Source of the DNA: Serripes groenlandicus
Taxonomy: Eukaryota; Mollusca; Bivalvia; Cardiida; Cardiidae
Length of the DNA: 64,000 nt
Direction of reading: 5' to 3'
NCBI GenBank assembly: GCA_031761405.1
Contig: JASEVX010000010.1
Span: 31,816,861 to 31,880,860 of the forward strand
Part shown: piece by piece, positions 22,619 through 34,420 of the stretch
Position numbering within the stretch: position 1 is the stretch's first letter
Layout of the letters: each line of letters begins with the position of its first letter
Translations under genes and position numbers: made by a program
Notes under the pieces: generated by a model
What the model was told of the DNA's origin: nothing
Seen by the model: only the letters and a program-made list of their open reading frames with translations
Database searches by the model: none

Positions 22619-25600
22619 ATATATAGATCGAACCGCCACACGTATAGAACCTTTGGTCACACGTAAAGAACATTTGGTCACACGTAATGACAAGAGCATT
22701 ACATAGAGCGTTATAGTACCCAAACGTATGGTTATAACAGTATATATATTAAACGAAGTTACTTTTCTGTCACACATAATGACGAAACCGTCGCATGTAT
22801 TATAGGTTTCATCACATGTATAAAAAAAAACATCGCATATCAAAATGAAACTACCATACGTAATATTGACTCCACCACATGGAATGACAAGTCTGTCACT
22901 TATAATGATATAACCGTCACATGTATTGGGCATTTCGTCACATGTATTAATACATGTGTCACATATAAGGGTGAAACTACCACACGTAATGTTGTCTCCA
23001 ACACACGAAATGACATTTCTGTCTCATGTAATGATAAAACCGCTACATGTATTATTCAAAATGTCACACATCAGGGTAAAACTACCACACGTAATGTTGA
23101 CCCCCACAACATGAAATGACAATTCTGTCTCATATAATGATATAACCGTCACATGTATTAGAAATGCTATCACATGTATGAATAAATGTGTCACATATAA
23201 AGGTGAAAATGCCACACATAATGTTGACTCCAACACACAAAATGACCTTTCTGTCGCATGTAATGAAAAAACCGTCACATGTATGAATAAAAGTGTCACA
23301 TATCAGGGTAAAACTACCACACGTAATGTTGACCCCACAAATAAGGCAGTTACGGCGTTCCATATTTATAATGTATTTATATAATATGTGAGGTGTCCCA
23401 CCCCACTATTTTTATGCTTTATATGGCTATATAAAATTATGAGGTGTCTATATATGATCTCGCATTTAGAAGGGTAACATGACTTTATTAAATGTAAGGC
23501 ATGCACATACCATTCGCAGTTATAGATGGTTTCTTGCACGCACGCACACACAAATAACACTATATGCCTATAAGTTCTTTATTTTAGGAAATAATCTTGA
23601 TTTCTTAAAAACTGGTAAGTGTCAGACCATGATCTAGTCAAACAATTATTAGAGATAATACTTTTGATCAAGATGCGGACATTTGAAATGACGGGGCACA
23701 CAAGGAATACACTGCTTTTCACAGTTGATTCAGTTCAGTAAGATAGAACTTAATATAAAACGTCTTTAGGGTAGAACCACCGACCTTCCGCAAGCCAGCT
23801 GGAGGGTTTCCTCACTTATAATACCGAGTGAACCGACTACATTCGAATCAACAGCGGTGAGGGGCTAAGAGATTGAATGAGAGATAATGTGTATATTTAT
23901 TTTTCGGACGACGAGTGACATAACGCTAAGAACAAACTGTATTTAAAATACATATTTTAATGAAAGGAGAAAACTACAAATCTCTTCAATGTATGTATAT
24001 AATATGTGAGGTGTCTATATACCACCCCACTATTTTAATGCGTTGTATGACTATATAAAATGTAAGGTATTCATATACCATCCGCAGTTTTACTTTGTTT
24101 CTAGTACGCACGCACACACAAACACATGGACAAGGGTAACCCTATATGCCCACACGCTCTATATTGTAGAAATGATCTTGATTTCTTAAACACTGGTAAT
24201 GGTCAGACCATGATCTAGTTTAAGAATTATTAAAGATATTACTTTTAATCGAAATGCGGACATTTGAAATGACGGGGCACACAACGAATACACTGCTTTC
24301 GCGGTTGTTTCAGTTCAGAAAGATAGTACTAAATACAACGCTTCTTTAGGGTAGAATAACCGACCTACCGCAAGCCACCTGGAGGGTTTCTTCACTTGAA
24401 ATACCGAAGTGCCCGAGACGGGTTCGAACCAACAACGGTGAGGGGCTGGAAGATTGCAAGTCAATGACCATAACAGCTCAGCCACGGAGGCCCCTTGTTA
24501 TGTTTGTGAAGCAGTGAACAAATACACAGGACGAATAAGTGTAAGCAGCCAATCGTAAAAACACGTGTGTAATATTAGAAAATATGTATTACATTGCTAA
24601 CAAGGGTTGGCATGTGATAAATGATAATGTGTATATTTATATTTCGGACGACGAGTGACATAACGCTAAACACAAACTGTATTTAAACTACTTATTTTAC
24701 TGGAAGTAGAAAATTACAAATGTTTATAATGTATTTATATAATATGTGAGGTGTCTATATATCACCTAACTGTTTTAAAGCATTATATACCTCAATAAAA
24801 GTGTTAGGTGTCTATATAACATCTCGCATTTTGTAGGGTTGAATGTAAGGTATTCATATAACAACCGCAGTTTTAAGTGGTTTCTTGCACGCAAGCACAC
24901 ACAAACGCACAGACAATGGTAACACTATATGCCTACAAACTCTATATAGTAGGAAATAATCTTGATTTTTTTTAAAAACTGGTAATGGTCAGACCATGCT
25001 CTAGTCAAACAATTATTAAGATATTACTTTTTATCGAAATGCGGACATTTGAAATGACGGAGCACACAACGAATACACTGCTTTTGCAGTTGTTTCAGTT
25101 CAGTAATATAGTACATTCATTAAACAATGATGCTTCTTAGGGTAGAACTACCGATATACCGCAAGCCAGCTGGATGGCTTCCTCTCCCAAAAACCGAAGT
25201 GCCCGGGACGTATTTATAATACTTGTTTTACTGAAAGGAGAAAACTACAAATGTCTACAATGTATGCATATAACATTGTGAGGTGTCTATATACCACCCC
25301 ACTACTTTATTGCGTTGTCTGGCTATATAACATTGTGAGGTGCCTATATAACATCTCGCATTTTGTAAGGTTAAATGTAAGGTGATCATATACCACCCGC
25401 AGTTTTACCTGGTTTATAACACGAACCAACACACGTTTAAGGGCAACACTATATGTCTTTATGCTCTATATTGCAGGATAAACTCTTGATTTCCTAAAAA
25501 CTGGTAATGGTCTGACCATGCTCTAGTTTAACAATTATTAAAGATATTACTTTGATCGAAATGAGGATATTTGAATTCACAGGGCACACAACGAATACAC

Positions 25601-26865
25601 TGTTCTCACAGTTGAATCAGTTCAGACAGATAGTACTTAATATAACACGTCTTTAGGGTAGAACCATCGACCTTCCGCAATAACGCTAATAACAAACTGT
25701 ATTTATAATACTTATTTTACTGAGAAAACTACAAATGTCTACAATGTATGTATAAAATATGTGAGGTGTCTATATACCACCCCACTACTTTATTGCGTTG
25801 TATGGCTATATAACATTGTGAGGTGTCTATATAACATCTCGCATTTTGTAAGGTTAAATGTAAGGTAATCATATACCATCCGGAGTTTTGCTTGGTTTCT
25901 AGCACGCACGCACACACAAACACACGGACAAGGGTAACCCTAGATGCCTACAAGCTATATACAGTAGGAAATAATCTTGATTTCTCAAAAACTGGTAATG
26001 GTCACACCATCCTCTAGTTTAAATGACGGGGCACACAACACTGCTTTCACAGTTGGTTCAGTTCAGTTAAATAGTACATTAAATAAACAATGACGATTAT
26101 TTAGGGTAGAACTACCGACCTACCGCAAGCCAGCTGGAGGCCTTCCTCACACGAAAAACCGAAGTGCCCGGGACGGGATTCGAACCAACAGCGGTGAGGG
26201 GTTGTAGGATTGCAAGTCAATGACCATACCGCTCAGTCACGGAGGCCGCTGGTTGTGTTTGTGAAGCAGTGAACAAATACACAGGACGAACAAGTGTAAG
26301 CAGCCAATAGTTAAAACACGTGTGTAATATTAGAAAATAAGTATTACATTGCTAACAAGGGTTGGCATATGATAAATGACAATGTGTATATTTATTTTTC
26401 GGACAACGAGTGACATAACGCTAAGAACAAACTGTATTTAAACTGCTTATTTTACTGAAAGTAGAAAACTACAAATGTATACAATGTATGTATATATACA
26501 ACCCCTCTATTTTAATGCGTTGTATAGCTATATAACATTGTGAGTTGTCTATATAACATCTCGCATTTTGTAGGGTTAAATGACTATATAAAATTACTAT
26601 ATTAAATGTAAGGTATTCATATACCACCCGCAGTTTATTTGGTTTCTAGCACGCACGGACACGCAATTACTAAAGATATTACTTTTGTTCGAAATGCGGA
26701 CATTTGAAATGACGCGGTACACAACGAATATACTGCTTTCACGGTTGTTTCAGTTCAGTAAGATAGTACATTATTTAAACAATAACGCATATTTTTAACA
26801 AATACTGTATATTCACTTCTTTGCATAAATCCTCTCGGTTAAATATAAATTTGTTTAGAGTTTAA

Positions 26866-26960
26866 TCATTATATATATATATAATATATATGCCACATAT
26901 CTCGGTTTAAATTTTGCACCACATAAACAGGTCTTATATCAACACCTCATATCTTCCTCA

Positions 26961-26992
<32 letters not shown>
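26866..26992. repeat. (TA)n microsatellites
   Basis: Two TA tracts, near 26869-26891 and 26965-26991, separated by about 70 bases. Confidence 0.9.
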
Positions 26993-27610
26993 CTGTACTG
27001 AGGCGTTCCGACTTCAACATTTACCTGCCTACAACATGGACTCGGCTGCTCTTTGATCCTTCAGAGATCAAATTCGGAGTGTACGAGAAAGTAATATTAA
27101 TCCTTTGCTCCATTATACTGCATCTACCTGCAGCCAATGTAGAGCAGGCATTTGAAAAAGTGTAGGAAGAGTTTGGATTGCTCGTATTAAGCAATCCGAA
27201 ATCTTCCGTAAATATGAGCGTAATTCACACATAACTTATAAGTAGGGAATGAATACTTTAAACAAATACTTTGCTCCACAAGAAGTTTCCTACCCCATTC
27301 AAAGAATTAAGTGACATTAATTCAACCCGTATCAGTTATGGGTGAACTGGGCCACCATTTACACTGTGGAAAACAGCGCATGAAGAGATCATATGGCTCA
27401 TTATGAGCATTCTGAACTCTGCCTTTCCCATTTTGTAATGAGTTTCTGTTTTGGGTGGTTGACATGTGTATTTCTGGAACAAAGTGTTCAATATTAGACA
27501 TGCAGAAAATGCACCAAATGGCTTTATGCAATGTATGGCTGACCGAAGACCAGATCTACCATATTACTATGCTTTGTGCAAGTGACATTGTTTTGACAAA
27601 TATGACAAAT
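26993..27610. other. Mostly unrecognised DNA with a partial MITE-2
   Basis: ATTAATCCTTTGCTCCATTA near 27097 resembles the end of the MITE at 27612, and AATACTTTGCTCCACAA near 27264 is similar. This may be an eroded copy. GATTGCTCGTATTAAGCAATC near 27176-27196 is a small hairpin. Otherwise nothing was recognised. Confidence 0.4.
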
Positions 27611-27611
27611 A

Positions 27612-27826
27612 TTTAACCCTTTGCTTCATAAGCATGTTCTTGGAAGACTTAGACTCATTCAAATTGAAAGCAGTAATTCAACACTTATCAGTAATAGATG
27701 AATTATGTTTACATTTACCGGCATAGTGGAAAACGTAGACTGCTGGTTACGAGTAATCTCCACTGTTTTCAAATGCCTGCTTTGTTTGGTGCAGGGAAAT
27801 GCGGTATTATGGAGCAAAGGGTTCAA
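27612..27826. mobile_element. MITE-2 copy
   Basis: TTTAACCCTTTGCTTCATAA on the left and the complement of TTGAACCCTTTGCTCCATAA on the right form ~18-20-bp inverted ends about 215 bases apart. Inner parts also pair: CAGTAATTCAAC lies near the left and ACTGCTGG / CACTGTTTTC near the right. Distinct from MITE-1 in interior landmarks. Confidence 0.6.
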
Positions 27827-28573
27827 CAAATCAGCTCGCGATTTCTTTGTTTACCATTTATTTTTTCGTTTCAATTTACTGGGAATATTCGCAAACAATA
27901 GTTTTTGTTTGTAAACTAAATATTATGGAATATGAAATAGCAGAATATAAAAAAAATGTAAAATGCGAAACCATAATGGTAAAATCAGGCATAAAGATTT
28001 GTTTCACAATGGCAAATTATTCTATTTAAACTGAATTGGACAATCTCCGTAAATACTCGAACATAGTCGTACTTTTCCGTTCCACTTCGCGAATGTTACT
28101 AAGCTTCCATATTTGACCTTTCGGCGCATTCATTTCTAAGGCATTTGTTAAACTTATATTGGAATACTCACGCCTTAGGTTTTTCACTGATGTTCCAACA
28201 ACATTATAATGATCTGTGTTGGGAGGTCTTAACCTTTTAAATGCACGCGCTGTCTTACCCTAACATGCGTTGTTGGGTGTTAACAGCAATTGGCAGGCTG
28301 CCAACTCCGACAAAATGGTATTACTACTATGACCAGAAGCTAAAGCCCCATGCCAAAAACCACTATAAAACATTGTTGAAGGACAATTATTTTGTAATTG
28401 CAATGCAATTTAGCTGATTTCTCCCAAAACATAATCTACCCTGTAATTCAGTCGTCACAACAACCTAATATAGATTCTTTGAGATTGATAATAATATACT
28501 TTATTAAATCTTCAAGGATCATTTGCAACAAAATATAATCGCGAAAAGACGTAAACGACGGTTGGTTTCAGGT
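27827..28573. other. Unique AT-rich DNA, nothing recognised
   Basis: Contains only short chance frames, AT-rich, with no repeat landmark that I recognise. Confidence 0.45.
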
Positions 28574-28984
28574 TACCCATTTCACACATACAACATATCT
28601 GCAGCGGGTGACTTTGTAAACGTTTGGCCAACTATATTGTAGTTGAAGTTATCGAAAAGAGTTTGAAAGATTGTAGCAGAATGAGAAATTGCTCAATATT
28701 ACTTTTCAAGAAGTTTGAATTAAATCAGTCGCTTTTTACGATGGAAAACCTCGTCAGAGAAACCATTTTTCAGATATAATATATTTGCAGCAGACGAATT
28801 TGAAAGTATCTAGGTCAACACTGGAAATCTTTATTAATGAACACGTCTTAATTAAATAACGTTTAAAACATTGTGGCAAAACTGGACATTGATCATGATT
28901 ATCAATTTCTTCTTCGCCACGACGTTTTCAATGTCGTCTGCTGTAAATTCACCAAAATGCATCTGCACGTTGGAAAGTGTTAAT
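28574..28984. mobile_element. MITE-1: an end fragment plus a full copy
   Basis: A left-end fragment (TTACCCATTTCACACATACA, GCAGCGGGTGACTTTG) lies at 28574-28625. A fuller copy at 28761-28984 has TTTGCAGCAGACGAATTTGA, AAAACATTGTGGCAAAACTG, CACGACGTTTTCAATGTCGT and GTTGGAAAGTGTTAA. Confidence 0.68.
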
Positions 28985-29122
28985 TCAGCACTACTAGTCA
29001 AGGATAGCCCTACGATTCACAAGTGTTTACCGACATCTGCATTACGCAGCGCAACCGCATTTCCTTTGTTGGCTATTTATAGTTAGCCAGTATTATCTAA
29101 GTTGGAGAATCCAAAACTCAAT

Positions 29123-29352
29123 TAGCCCTTGTCCGGATGCGACAAACCTGCAGCAGACAACTCTGAAAACTTCTTTGCAAAAATAAATGAAATATCTACT
29201 GGTGAAAATGTAACTCATTGAACATACATGTAGTTGAAATTGTGTTGGCAATAAGAGAAATAGCTATTTATGTGCACTTTCTCCTTTGCCACTATCTTCC
29301 CAAAGATTGTCTGTTAACACCAGAAAGCGTCTGTATATGGAAAAAGTGTTAA
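29123..29352. mobile_element. MITE-1 copy
   Basis: TAGCCCTTGTCCGGATGCGA (eroded left end), CCTGCAGCAGACAACTCTGA, then the central hairpin GAGAAATAGC...CTTTCTCCTTTGCCAC. The right side is CCAGAAAGCGTCTGTATATG and GAAAAAGTGTTAA. Confidence 0.7.
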
Positions 29353-29480
29353 AGTTGCATCAAGTTTGATTACGTTTTTTTTCTTCAAATGTTGCTGTAC
29401 ATTGTGAACTCGTTTACTTTTTTCCGGAATAATTCTGATTGCTTTGGTGAACTTCGAACTTCAACGTCGATTCAAACACA

Positions 29481-29622
29481 TGATGAGCAATTTCTCCTTT
29501 GGCCACAATGTTTTCATTTTTATTTAACAATTGAGCTATCTTTAATGGAGATGTTTCAGGTGTTTGTCACTATGTTTTCAAAGTCGTCTGCGGCATATTT
29601 GCTTTATGTGGGAAAGGGTTAA
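29481..29622. mobile_element. MITE-1 copy, right half
   Basis: GAGCAATTTCTCCTTTGGCC, CACAATGTTTTCA, TTTTCAAAGTCGTCTGCGGC and the end TTATGTGGGAAAGGGTTAA. Confidence 0.72.
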
Positions 29623-30039
29623 TGACCAATAACCTATATCAGATTGTGTGAACTGAAAGGAACAATCAACAATAAATAATCAAACTGATGATTAGTTACT
29701 TTTGAAATCAAAGCGCTGAAAGCGCTCATGGTATAGGGGCATATGTAAGGTGAAAACATAAGGCATAGTTTATAAAGACAAACATTGTTGAAACAATGTA
29801 TCATTGACCTTTTAACAAACCAAACCAAAAATGTTTGAAACAACACAGATTGCATGTCAATAACCACTATTTAATTTATCAATGTTTGACGCTTTTCTTG
29901 TATAAACAAAGTAAATCACGAAGGACAAAAGATCGACAAACGAGTATAATATTTCCTGTTTAGTGAACCCTAAAGATCCACACTGTGTATACGAATCATG
30001 ACAGACAATCGAAAGAATGCTAGAGTTATGTTTCATGTG

Positions 30040-31760
30040 CACTGCACATCTGTAGGTCATAAGTTTCCTATCCACCAAGTCTGAAATGATATATTGAAAC
30101 TTTGTTGAGACAATTCCCGAATAAAAAAATATGAAAAAAGGAGTTTACGCCTAAACAACCAGATCAGATGTTTGTTTGAAATATTGTATCGGTCTCCTCT
30201 TCCAAATGTTTAAGTGTGGCCACTTTGAAATTAATCTGCCAAAAGAAACAACAATTTGACCCATTAATGCAAAAAGTAATGGACAGAAGGACGAAAGGCT
30301 GAAAAAAGTCGCACAGAAAGTCTCTCGCTCCGAACAAAGTACAACGTTCTCATTAACGAACAAGGGCATTTCACGGAATGTGTTGCATGCGAAAGTCATA
30401 TAATAAATGGAAACATGGCAGGACAAAACAATACACACTCCAAAAACAGCATGCTTAAGTTAATTGTATAATGCACATCTGTAGTTCATATTAAGTTTAT
30501 TAACCAAGTTTAAAATGGATACAATGGAAATTCATTTAGACAATAGATAAACTAATTTAGGAAAATGGAGATAACTAAAATAAGCATGCCAGAGTTATGT
30601 ACCTAGTATTTTGACCACTTTGAAATGAATCTGCCAAACAGAAACAACGTCTTGACTAGGACTGTAACGCTACATTCGAATATTCGATATAATCGAATAC
30701 AGGCCTGTCCGAATCGTATTCATTATTCGCTTCACCCATATTCGAATATTCACGAATATAATCCAAACCTGTATACTCTAAACTAAAATCAATTTATTTC
30801 AGCTACAAACATAACAAACCTTTTTGTCAGACTTGCAAACCTATTCAGTTTCATATATTTATATAGTACCCCTGCCACAACAGCTGACCACTGATTTTAA
30901 GACATATTCTTTTTTTTTTCAAAATATATTTGATGATGTGTTCGCTACGATGTATTTGAAATACGTTTTAATGTGTTGACAATCGGGTTTTAATTAAATC
31001 TGAATTATAAGAATTCCCAACAAACGAAAACCAGAACGCGTCAACAAAAAATGACGAACCACAAGGAACTCGAGATTACTATTGAACCTCCGGCCAAATT
31101 AAGTACCCCACCCACAACAGCTGACCACTTATTTTGCGACATATTTTTTATTCATTTTCTCATAATATATTTGATGTTGTGTTCGCTACTATGTATTTTG
31201 AAATACGTTTGTGTGTGTTTAAAATGTGTTTTTAATTAATTTTGATTATAATTCAATTGAAAAGTTAGGACAATTCCCAGTTAATGACAACCAAAACCCG
31301 TCAACAACAAAAATGGCGAATCCCGTGGAAATTGAAAATATTGAACCTCCGGCCAAATATGTCAGCTTTTTTGGATTGTTTCGGATTTCCGAAATTTTCC
31401 ATTACTCACTATCAAAATTGGTAGACATGAATTCGGGTAACAGTTAGTCAAACGCTACATTAAATTAAAAATTACCTCTCTTGTAAAATCAAAGTACTTG
31501 AAGTAAATAAGTTTATATTCTTTTGGGGAAAAAAAGTCAAATACGTTATTAACGTTTATACTGTTCTAATTGGATTTTTTTTGTCAGAAGAGTAACAAGA
31601 CTTACTAGTCAACCATTATACTTTCTTAAATCTGAATTATTACCCTGTATTCGTGATACGTATCGTATTCGCCACCAAGTGTATTCGTTACAGCCCTAGT
31701 CTTGACCAATAAATGCAAACCATGACGGACGGACGAATGCATATTCAGACAGATCTAGAC
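30040..31760. repeat. ~0.42-kb tandem duplication, second copy carrying a hAT insertion
   Basis: GCACATCTGTAGKTCATA occurs at 30044 and 30473. CCACTTTGAAATKAATCTGCC occurs at 30218 and 30615, followed by AGAAACAAC in both. The first copy runs on as AATTTGACCCATTAATGCAA. In the second, the same junction is opened by the element at 30657-31698 and resumes as CAATAAATGCAAACCATGAC. Confidence 0.82.
30657..31698 (+). mobile_element. hAT-type element, non-autonomous
   Basis: Ends TAGGACTGTAACG and the complement of TAGGGCTGTAACG (12 of 13 matching), flanked by an exact 8-bp duplication GTCTTGAC (30649-30656 and 31699-31706). Terminal YAGGG-like bases with 8-bp duplications are hallmarks of the hAT superfamily. 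Inside, a ~245-bp segment is duplicated in tandem (about 30868-31110 and 31111-31360). Each copy contains an ATG start followed by an EPPAK coding stretch (31051 and 31313), the second going on to KYVSFFGLFRI. These look like the N-terminus of a transposase whose remainder is deleted. Confidence 0.85.
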
Positions 31761-32324
31761 AGCCGGCCGGAAGCCTGATATTGCCTCCAAGCTTTACAGA
31801 CAGACAACACATCAAGTATTTATAACAGAAGACTGGTTTCGATGCGTCTAAACACGTCTGTGTTTATGAAAAGGTTAACATGTTATGGTATTTGTAATGT
31901 ATTAGTTATAACATATAAGCCGCATCTAGCGAGTTGCAGTTTAATTGAATCTCCGAAACGGGACCGTACAAGGTAAATTGACAAAAACATATTTAGACTG
32001 CATTCTAGTTTATTTGTCACAGATAAATGTAGGACTAGGATACATATTGACGGATCTTGAGTCATCAATTTACGCAAATGCAAATAAATTATAATTTAAG
32101 TCCAAAAATCTCTAGAAGCGCCTCACATATAAAATAGGTCTTGACCTTAAGGTTATAACTTGTATGTATACTGACATTAATATCTCATTTGAAGATTGAC
32201 TTTTCCTAGTTCGGTCGACATACTGACAGACAGACAGACAAACGGAATGATAGAAAAATCTCTTCCAGCGACATATGAGAACATTCAACACAAAACGCGC
32301 CCTGTTTTACCCTCTCCATTGCCC
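31761..32324. other. Unrecognised DNA with a short (GACA)n run
   Basis: AT-rich. It includes a GTCGACATACTGACAGACAG run near 32214-32240 and a CAGACAGATCTAGACAG spot near 31745. No gene recognised. Confidence 0.4.
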
Positions 32325-33287
32325 TCAGCAGCTGCGAGACCGAAAGTAGTACCATTCTTTCATGACACGTATAAACAGTAGGGCGCTCTCTCTTTGGACG
32401 GATATAGTGTAAGTGCTTATGTAATATGTATTGCAGAGTATACCTAAATGGTTATATTCCTCCTTTTCGCAGATAGCATTGCTACCAACAATACAGGGCA
32501 GAAAACTGCGCTTAATTATACGCTCGAATTCATTGAAAGTGACCACGGCACATTTGTCGGGATTGTATTGATATCTCCATAGACAAGAATACCTAGGACA
32601 CATGGTTATCATTTCCTGTAAGACTTTCCTCAACAAAGAGAGAAGGCTCGTGTCGTCTGCAAAAGACGGGCACAAAAATGAGACCCTTTAACTTGAAAAC
32701 CTAATTTACTGTTAACTAATTGGTCAAGTAGTGAGTTTATATATACCAGGTACAAGAATGGTGACCAGACCCCACCTTGTCTGGTACCCATTCAGAATAA
32801 TAACCATTATACATTACACAACTATACATTTTGGAGTGCATTTTAATGACTGTTTTTAAAGGTTTCGGACAGACCCCGATATCATTCAGCTTGTAAAAAA
32901 GACCATCGTGCCATACTCGATCAAAGGCTTGACGAGCATCTAAAAAGCACGCAAATAACTTGCTATTGTTCTCTTTACAAAAACTTATACTTTCTTTGAG
33001 AATGAAGGATGTCATAGGACTGCCCATGTTTGACTGAAACCCAACCTGAAGAAAGTGTATCGGTTTATTTATCGACTTTTGTAAACGATGAAGTTATACT
33101 TTCTCATACAATTTAAGAATAGAGGACGAAAGGGTAATAGCCCGATAGCCCGATAACTATTAGATTCATTTTTTGATGTACTAGCACCTTTGTATAATGT
33201 TAATATAGTACCACGCTTTAGTGCTGTAGAAACATAACTATTGCAATACATTAAGTCAAATACAAACGTTGAGTAATGTTTTAGCAT
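32325..33287 (-). pseudogene. LINE reverse-transcriptase fragment, frameshifted
   Basis: On the minus strand, the 5' piece (33287-33069) has TALKRGTILTLYKG then SYRAIGLL, an early fingers-region pattern. The next piece (33027-32737) has GSPMTSFILKESISFC, then FLDARQAFDRVWH, the conserved motif with the first catalytic Asp. Beyond 32780 the frame shifts: GTRQGGVWSPFLYLVYIN lies in another frame. The last piece (32675-32325) has SFADDTSLLSL, the (F/Y)ADD active-site box, then CAVVTFNE and YNHLGIL. The order fits a non-LTR retrotransposon polymerase. The breaks, and the lack of endonuclease and 3' parts nearby, mark it as dead. Clade was not assigned; jockey/CR1/L2-like is a guess. Confidence 0.85.
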
Positions 33288-33404
33288 AAAACCACCATGA
33301 ATGAGGTGTTCATTACATACACGGTCAATACTACATACTATTTAATCCATTTCACACAGGAATTGACATTCGTACTAACGAACAAAAACACAACAAGTAA
33401 TTGT

Positions 33405-33462
33405 ATGACAAGGGATTAGGCAATGCGGACGCTGTGAGTTCGAGCCTCTATTGGAGCAGAAG
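33405..33462 (+). pseudogene. tRNA-like 3' half
   Basis: GCTGTGAGTTCGAGCCTCTA followed by TTGGAGCAG resembles the T arm and acceptor of the tRNA-Ile(TAT)-like sequence at 33534. The 5' half is not recognisable. Confidence 0.5.
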
Positions 33463-33533
33463 TTTAGTTCAATATAGTTTCCTGGTTGCTTTATTAAAAT
33501 GATCAGTTCTAAATAGACGCCGATATACAACCT

Positions 33534-33626
33534 GCTCCAGTGGCGCAATCGATTTTCGCGCCGAACTTTTGTATGGCAAGGTACAAGGCTATGCTGAGGC
33601 TGTGAATTTGAGCATCACCTGGAGCA
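33534..33626 (+). pseudogene. tRNA-Ile(TAT)-like pseudogene
   Basis: The acceptor stem is perfect: GCTCCAG pairs with CTGGAGC. The D region GTGGCGCAATCG fits the Ile(TAT) isotype, which usually has an intron in the anticodon loop; the 93-base length allows one. The B box is damaged (GTGAATTTGAGC instead of GTGAGTTCGANC) and the A box loses its final GG (ATCGAT). A further 5' fragment (GCTCCAGTGGCGCTAACGG) lies at 33703-33722. Isotype is from pattern memory. Confidence 0.55.
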
Positions 33627-33838
33627 ATAAGTGTTTGCATATAATTTACCTCTTGAAATATTTGTAATTTACTGTATACGATGTTAAGTGAACATGCAAG
33701 CTGCTCCAGTGGCGCTAACGGTTAGTTACTTATCAAATATACCCAGAAATAACTGATAGAAAATAAGTCTACACCCTTATTAACAACTGATATCAAATGT
33801 CAATAAATACATATTTACATACCGATGGCGATATAAGA

Positions 33839-33920
33839 GGTAGCGTGGCCGAGCGGTCTTCGACGCTGGTTTAAGGCACCAGTCCCTTCGGAGGCATGGG
33901 TTCGAATCCCACCGCTGCCA
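33839..33920 (+). tRNA. tRNA-Leu (anticodon AAG)
   Basis: 82-base gene with a long variable arm. Acceptor GGTAGCG pairs with CGCTGCC (one T-G pair), discriminator A. D arm GTGGCCGAGCGG. The anticodon stem CTGGT/ACCAG encloses TTAAGGC, giving anticodon AAG for CTT codons. Variable arm TCCCTTCGGAGGC. The T arm GGGTTCGAATCCC has the invariant TTCGA, with one A-C mismatch at the base of its stem. A and B promoter boxes are intact, and TTTT follows about seven bases downstream as a polymerase III terminator. The mismatch leaves some doubt about activity. Confidence 0.88.
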
Positions 33921-34146
33921 TATTTATTTTGCAGGAAGTCATTGTCACATACACTCATTGTCAAACATACAAACATTATGTTTAGGCACTTAATATATAA
34001 GCTTTTATCAAGATAAACTTTTGACAGTATCAGTTTACTAACTGGTTTTCTAACAAGAAACTGTATCGCTTTTCTATTAATTGTAAACATAAATCAAATA
34101 TCAATTAATCATGTATTAGCATACTGTAAGAGATATGATATGTAAC

Positions 34147-34204
34147 GCAAGTTTTAGGTATACCAGTCTCTTCGGAGGCGAGGGTTCGAATCCCACCGCT
34201 GCCA
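34147..34204 (+). pseudogene. tRNA-Leu 3'-half duplicate
   Basis: AGTCTCTTCGGAGGCGAGGG and TTCGAATCCCACCGCTGCCA repeat the 3' part of the tRNA at 33839. The downstream TATTTATTTT, GCAGGAA and GTCACATACACT also repeat. This shows a duplicated chromosomal segment rather than a retro-copy. The acceptor 5' strand and D arm are gone. Confidence 0.8.
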
Positions 34205-34420
34205 TATTTATTTTCGCAGGAAATCTGTGTCACATACACTATTTGTCAAACGTTATGTTTACGCAATCATGTAATATCTAGTTACATTATTATTTTAGAT
34301 AAATTTATTTACCTGTTAAACCATTTTGCCAATAAAGAAATCAGCAACAAGTATTTTCTGTGTGTGGTGAATTAATAAAGTGAGATTTGACGCAATTTAC
34401 CACCGTACATCCGTTATATG

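Larger units (their letters stand above)
19749..23364. mobile_element. 3.6-kb inverted-repeat element with 21-bp periodic arms
   Basis: Ends: TATGGAACGCCTTAACTGC on the left, and the complement of TATGGAACGCCGTAACTGC on the right. TTTATA is duplicated at 19743-19748 and 23365-23370. A neighbouring array unit at 24723 has the undisturbed site AAATGTTTATAATGTATT. Both arms are built of 21-bp steps, each beginning with an ACATGTGAC-like word, in opposite orientation left and right, so the element folds back on itself. The centre holds a broken SAM-domain frame (minus strand) and two smaller inverted-repeat elements. No transposase was recognised, so it is probably non-autonomous or a deletion derivative. 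The 363-codon Cys/Thr-rich frame at 20039-21130 arises only because 21 is divisible by three. Confidence 0.85.
18149..26790. repeat. Tandem array of a ~0.7-0.8-kb unit, interrupted by a transposon
   Basis: Repeated landmarks in constant order are GGTTGGCATGTGATAAATGA, TTTTTCGGACGACGAGTGAC, ATGTGAGGTGTCTATATA, GCATTTTGTAGGGTTAAATG, ACCCGCAGTTTTACTTGG, ACTGGTAATGGTCAGACCAT, AAATGACGGGGCACACAACG, then a tRNA-derived SINE segment. Unit starts are visible near 18149, 18825, 19624, 24603 and 26357. Partial or deleted units lie around 23371, 23880, 25211 and 25681. Divergence and internal deletions show an old array. No protein is encoded. Confidence 0.9.
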
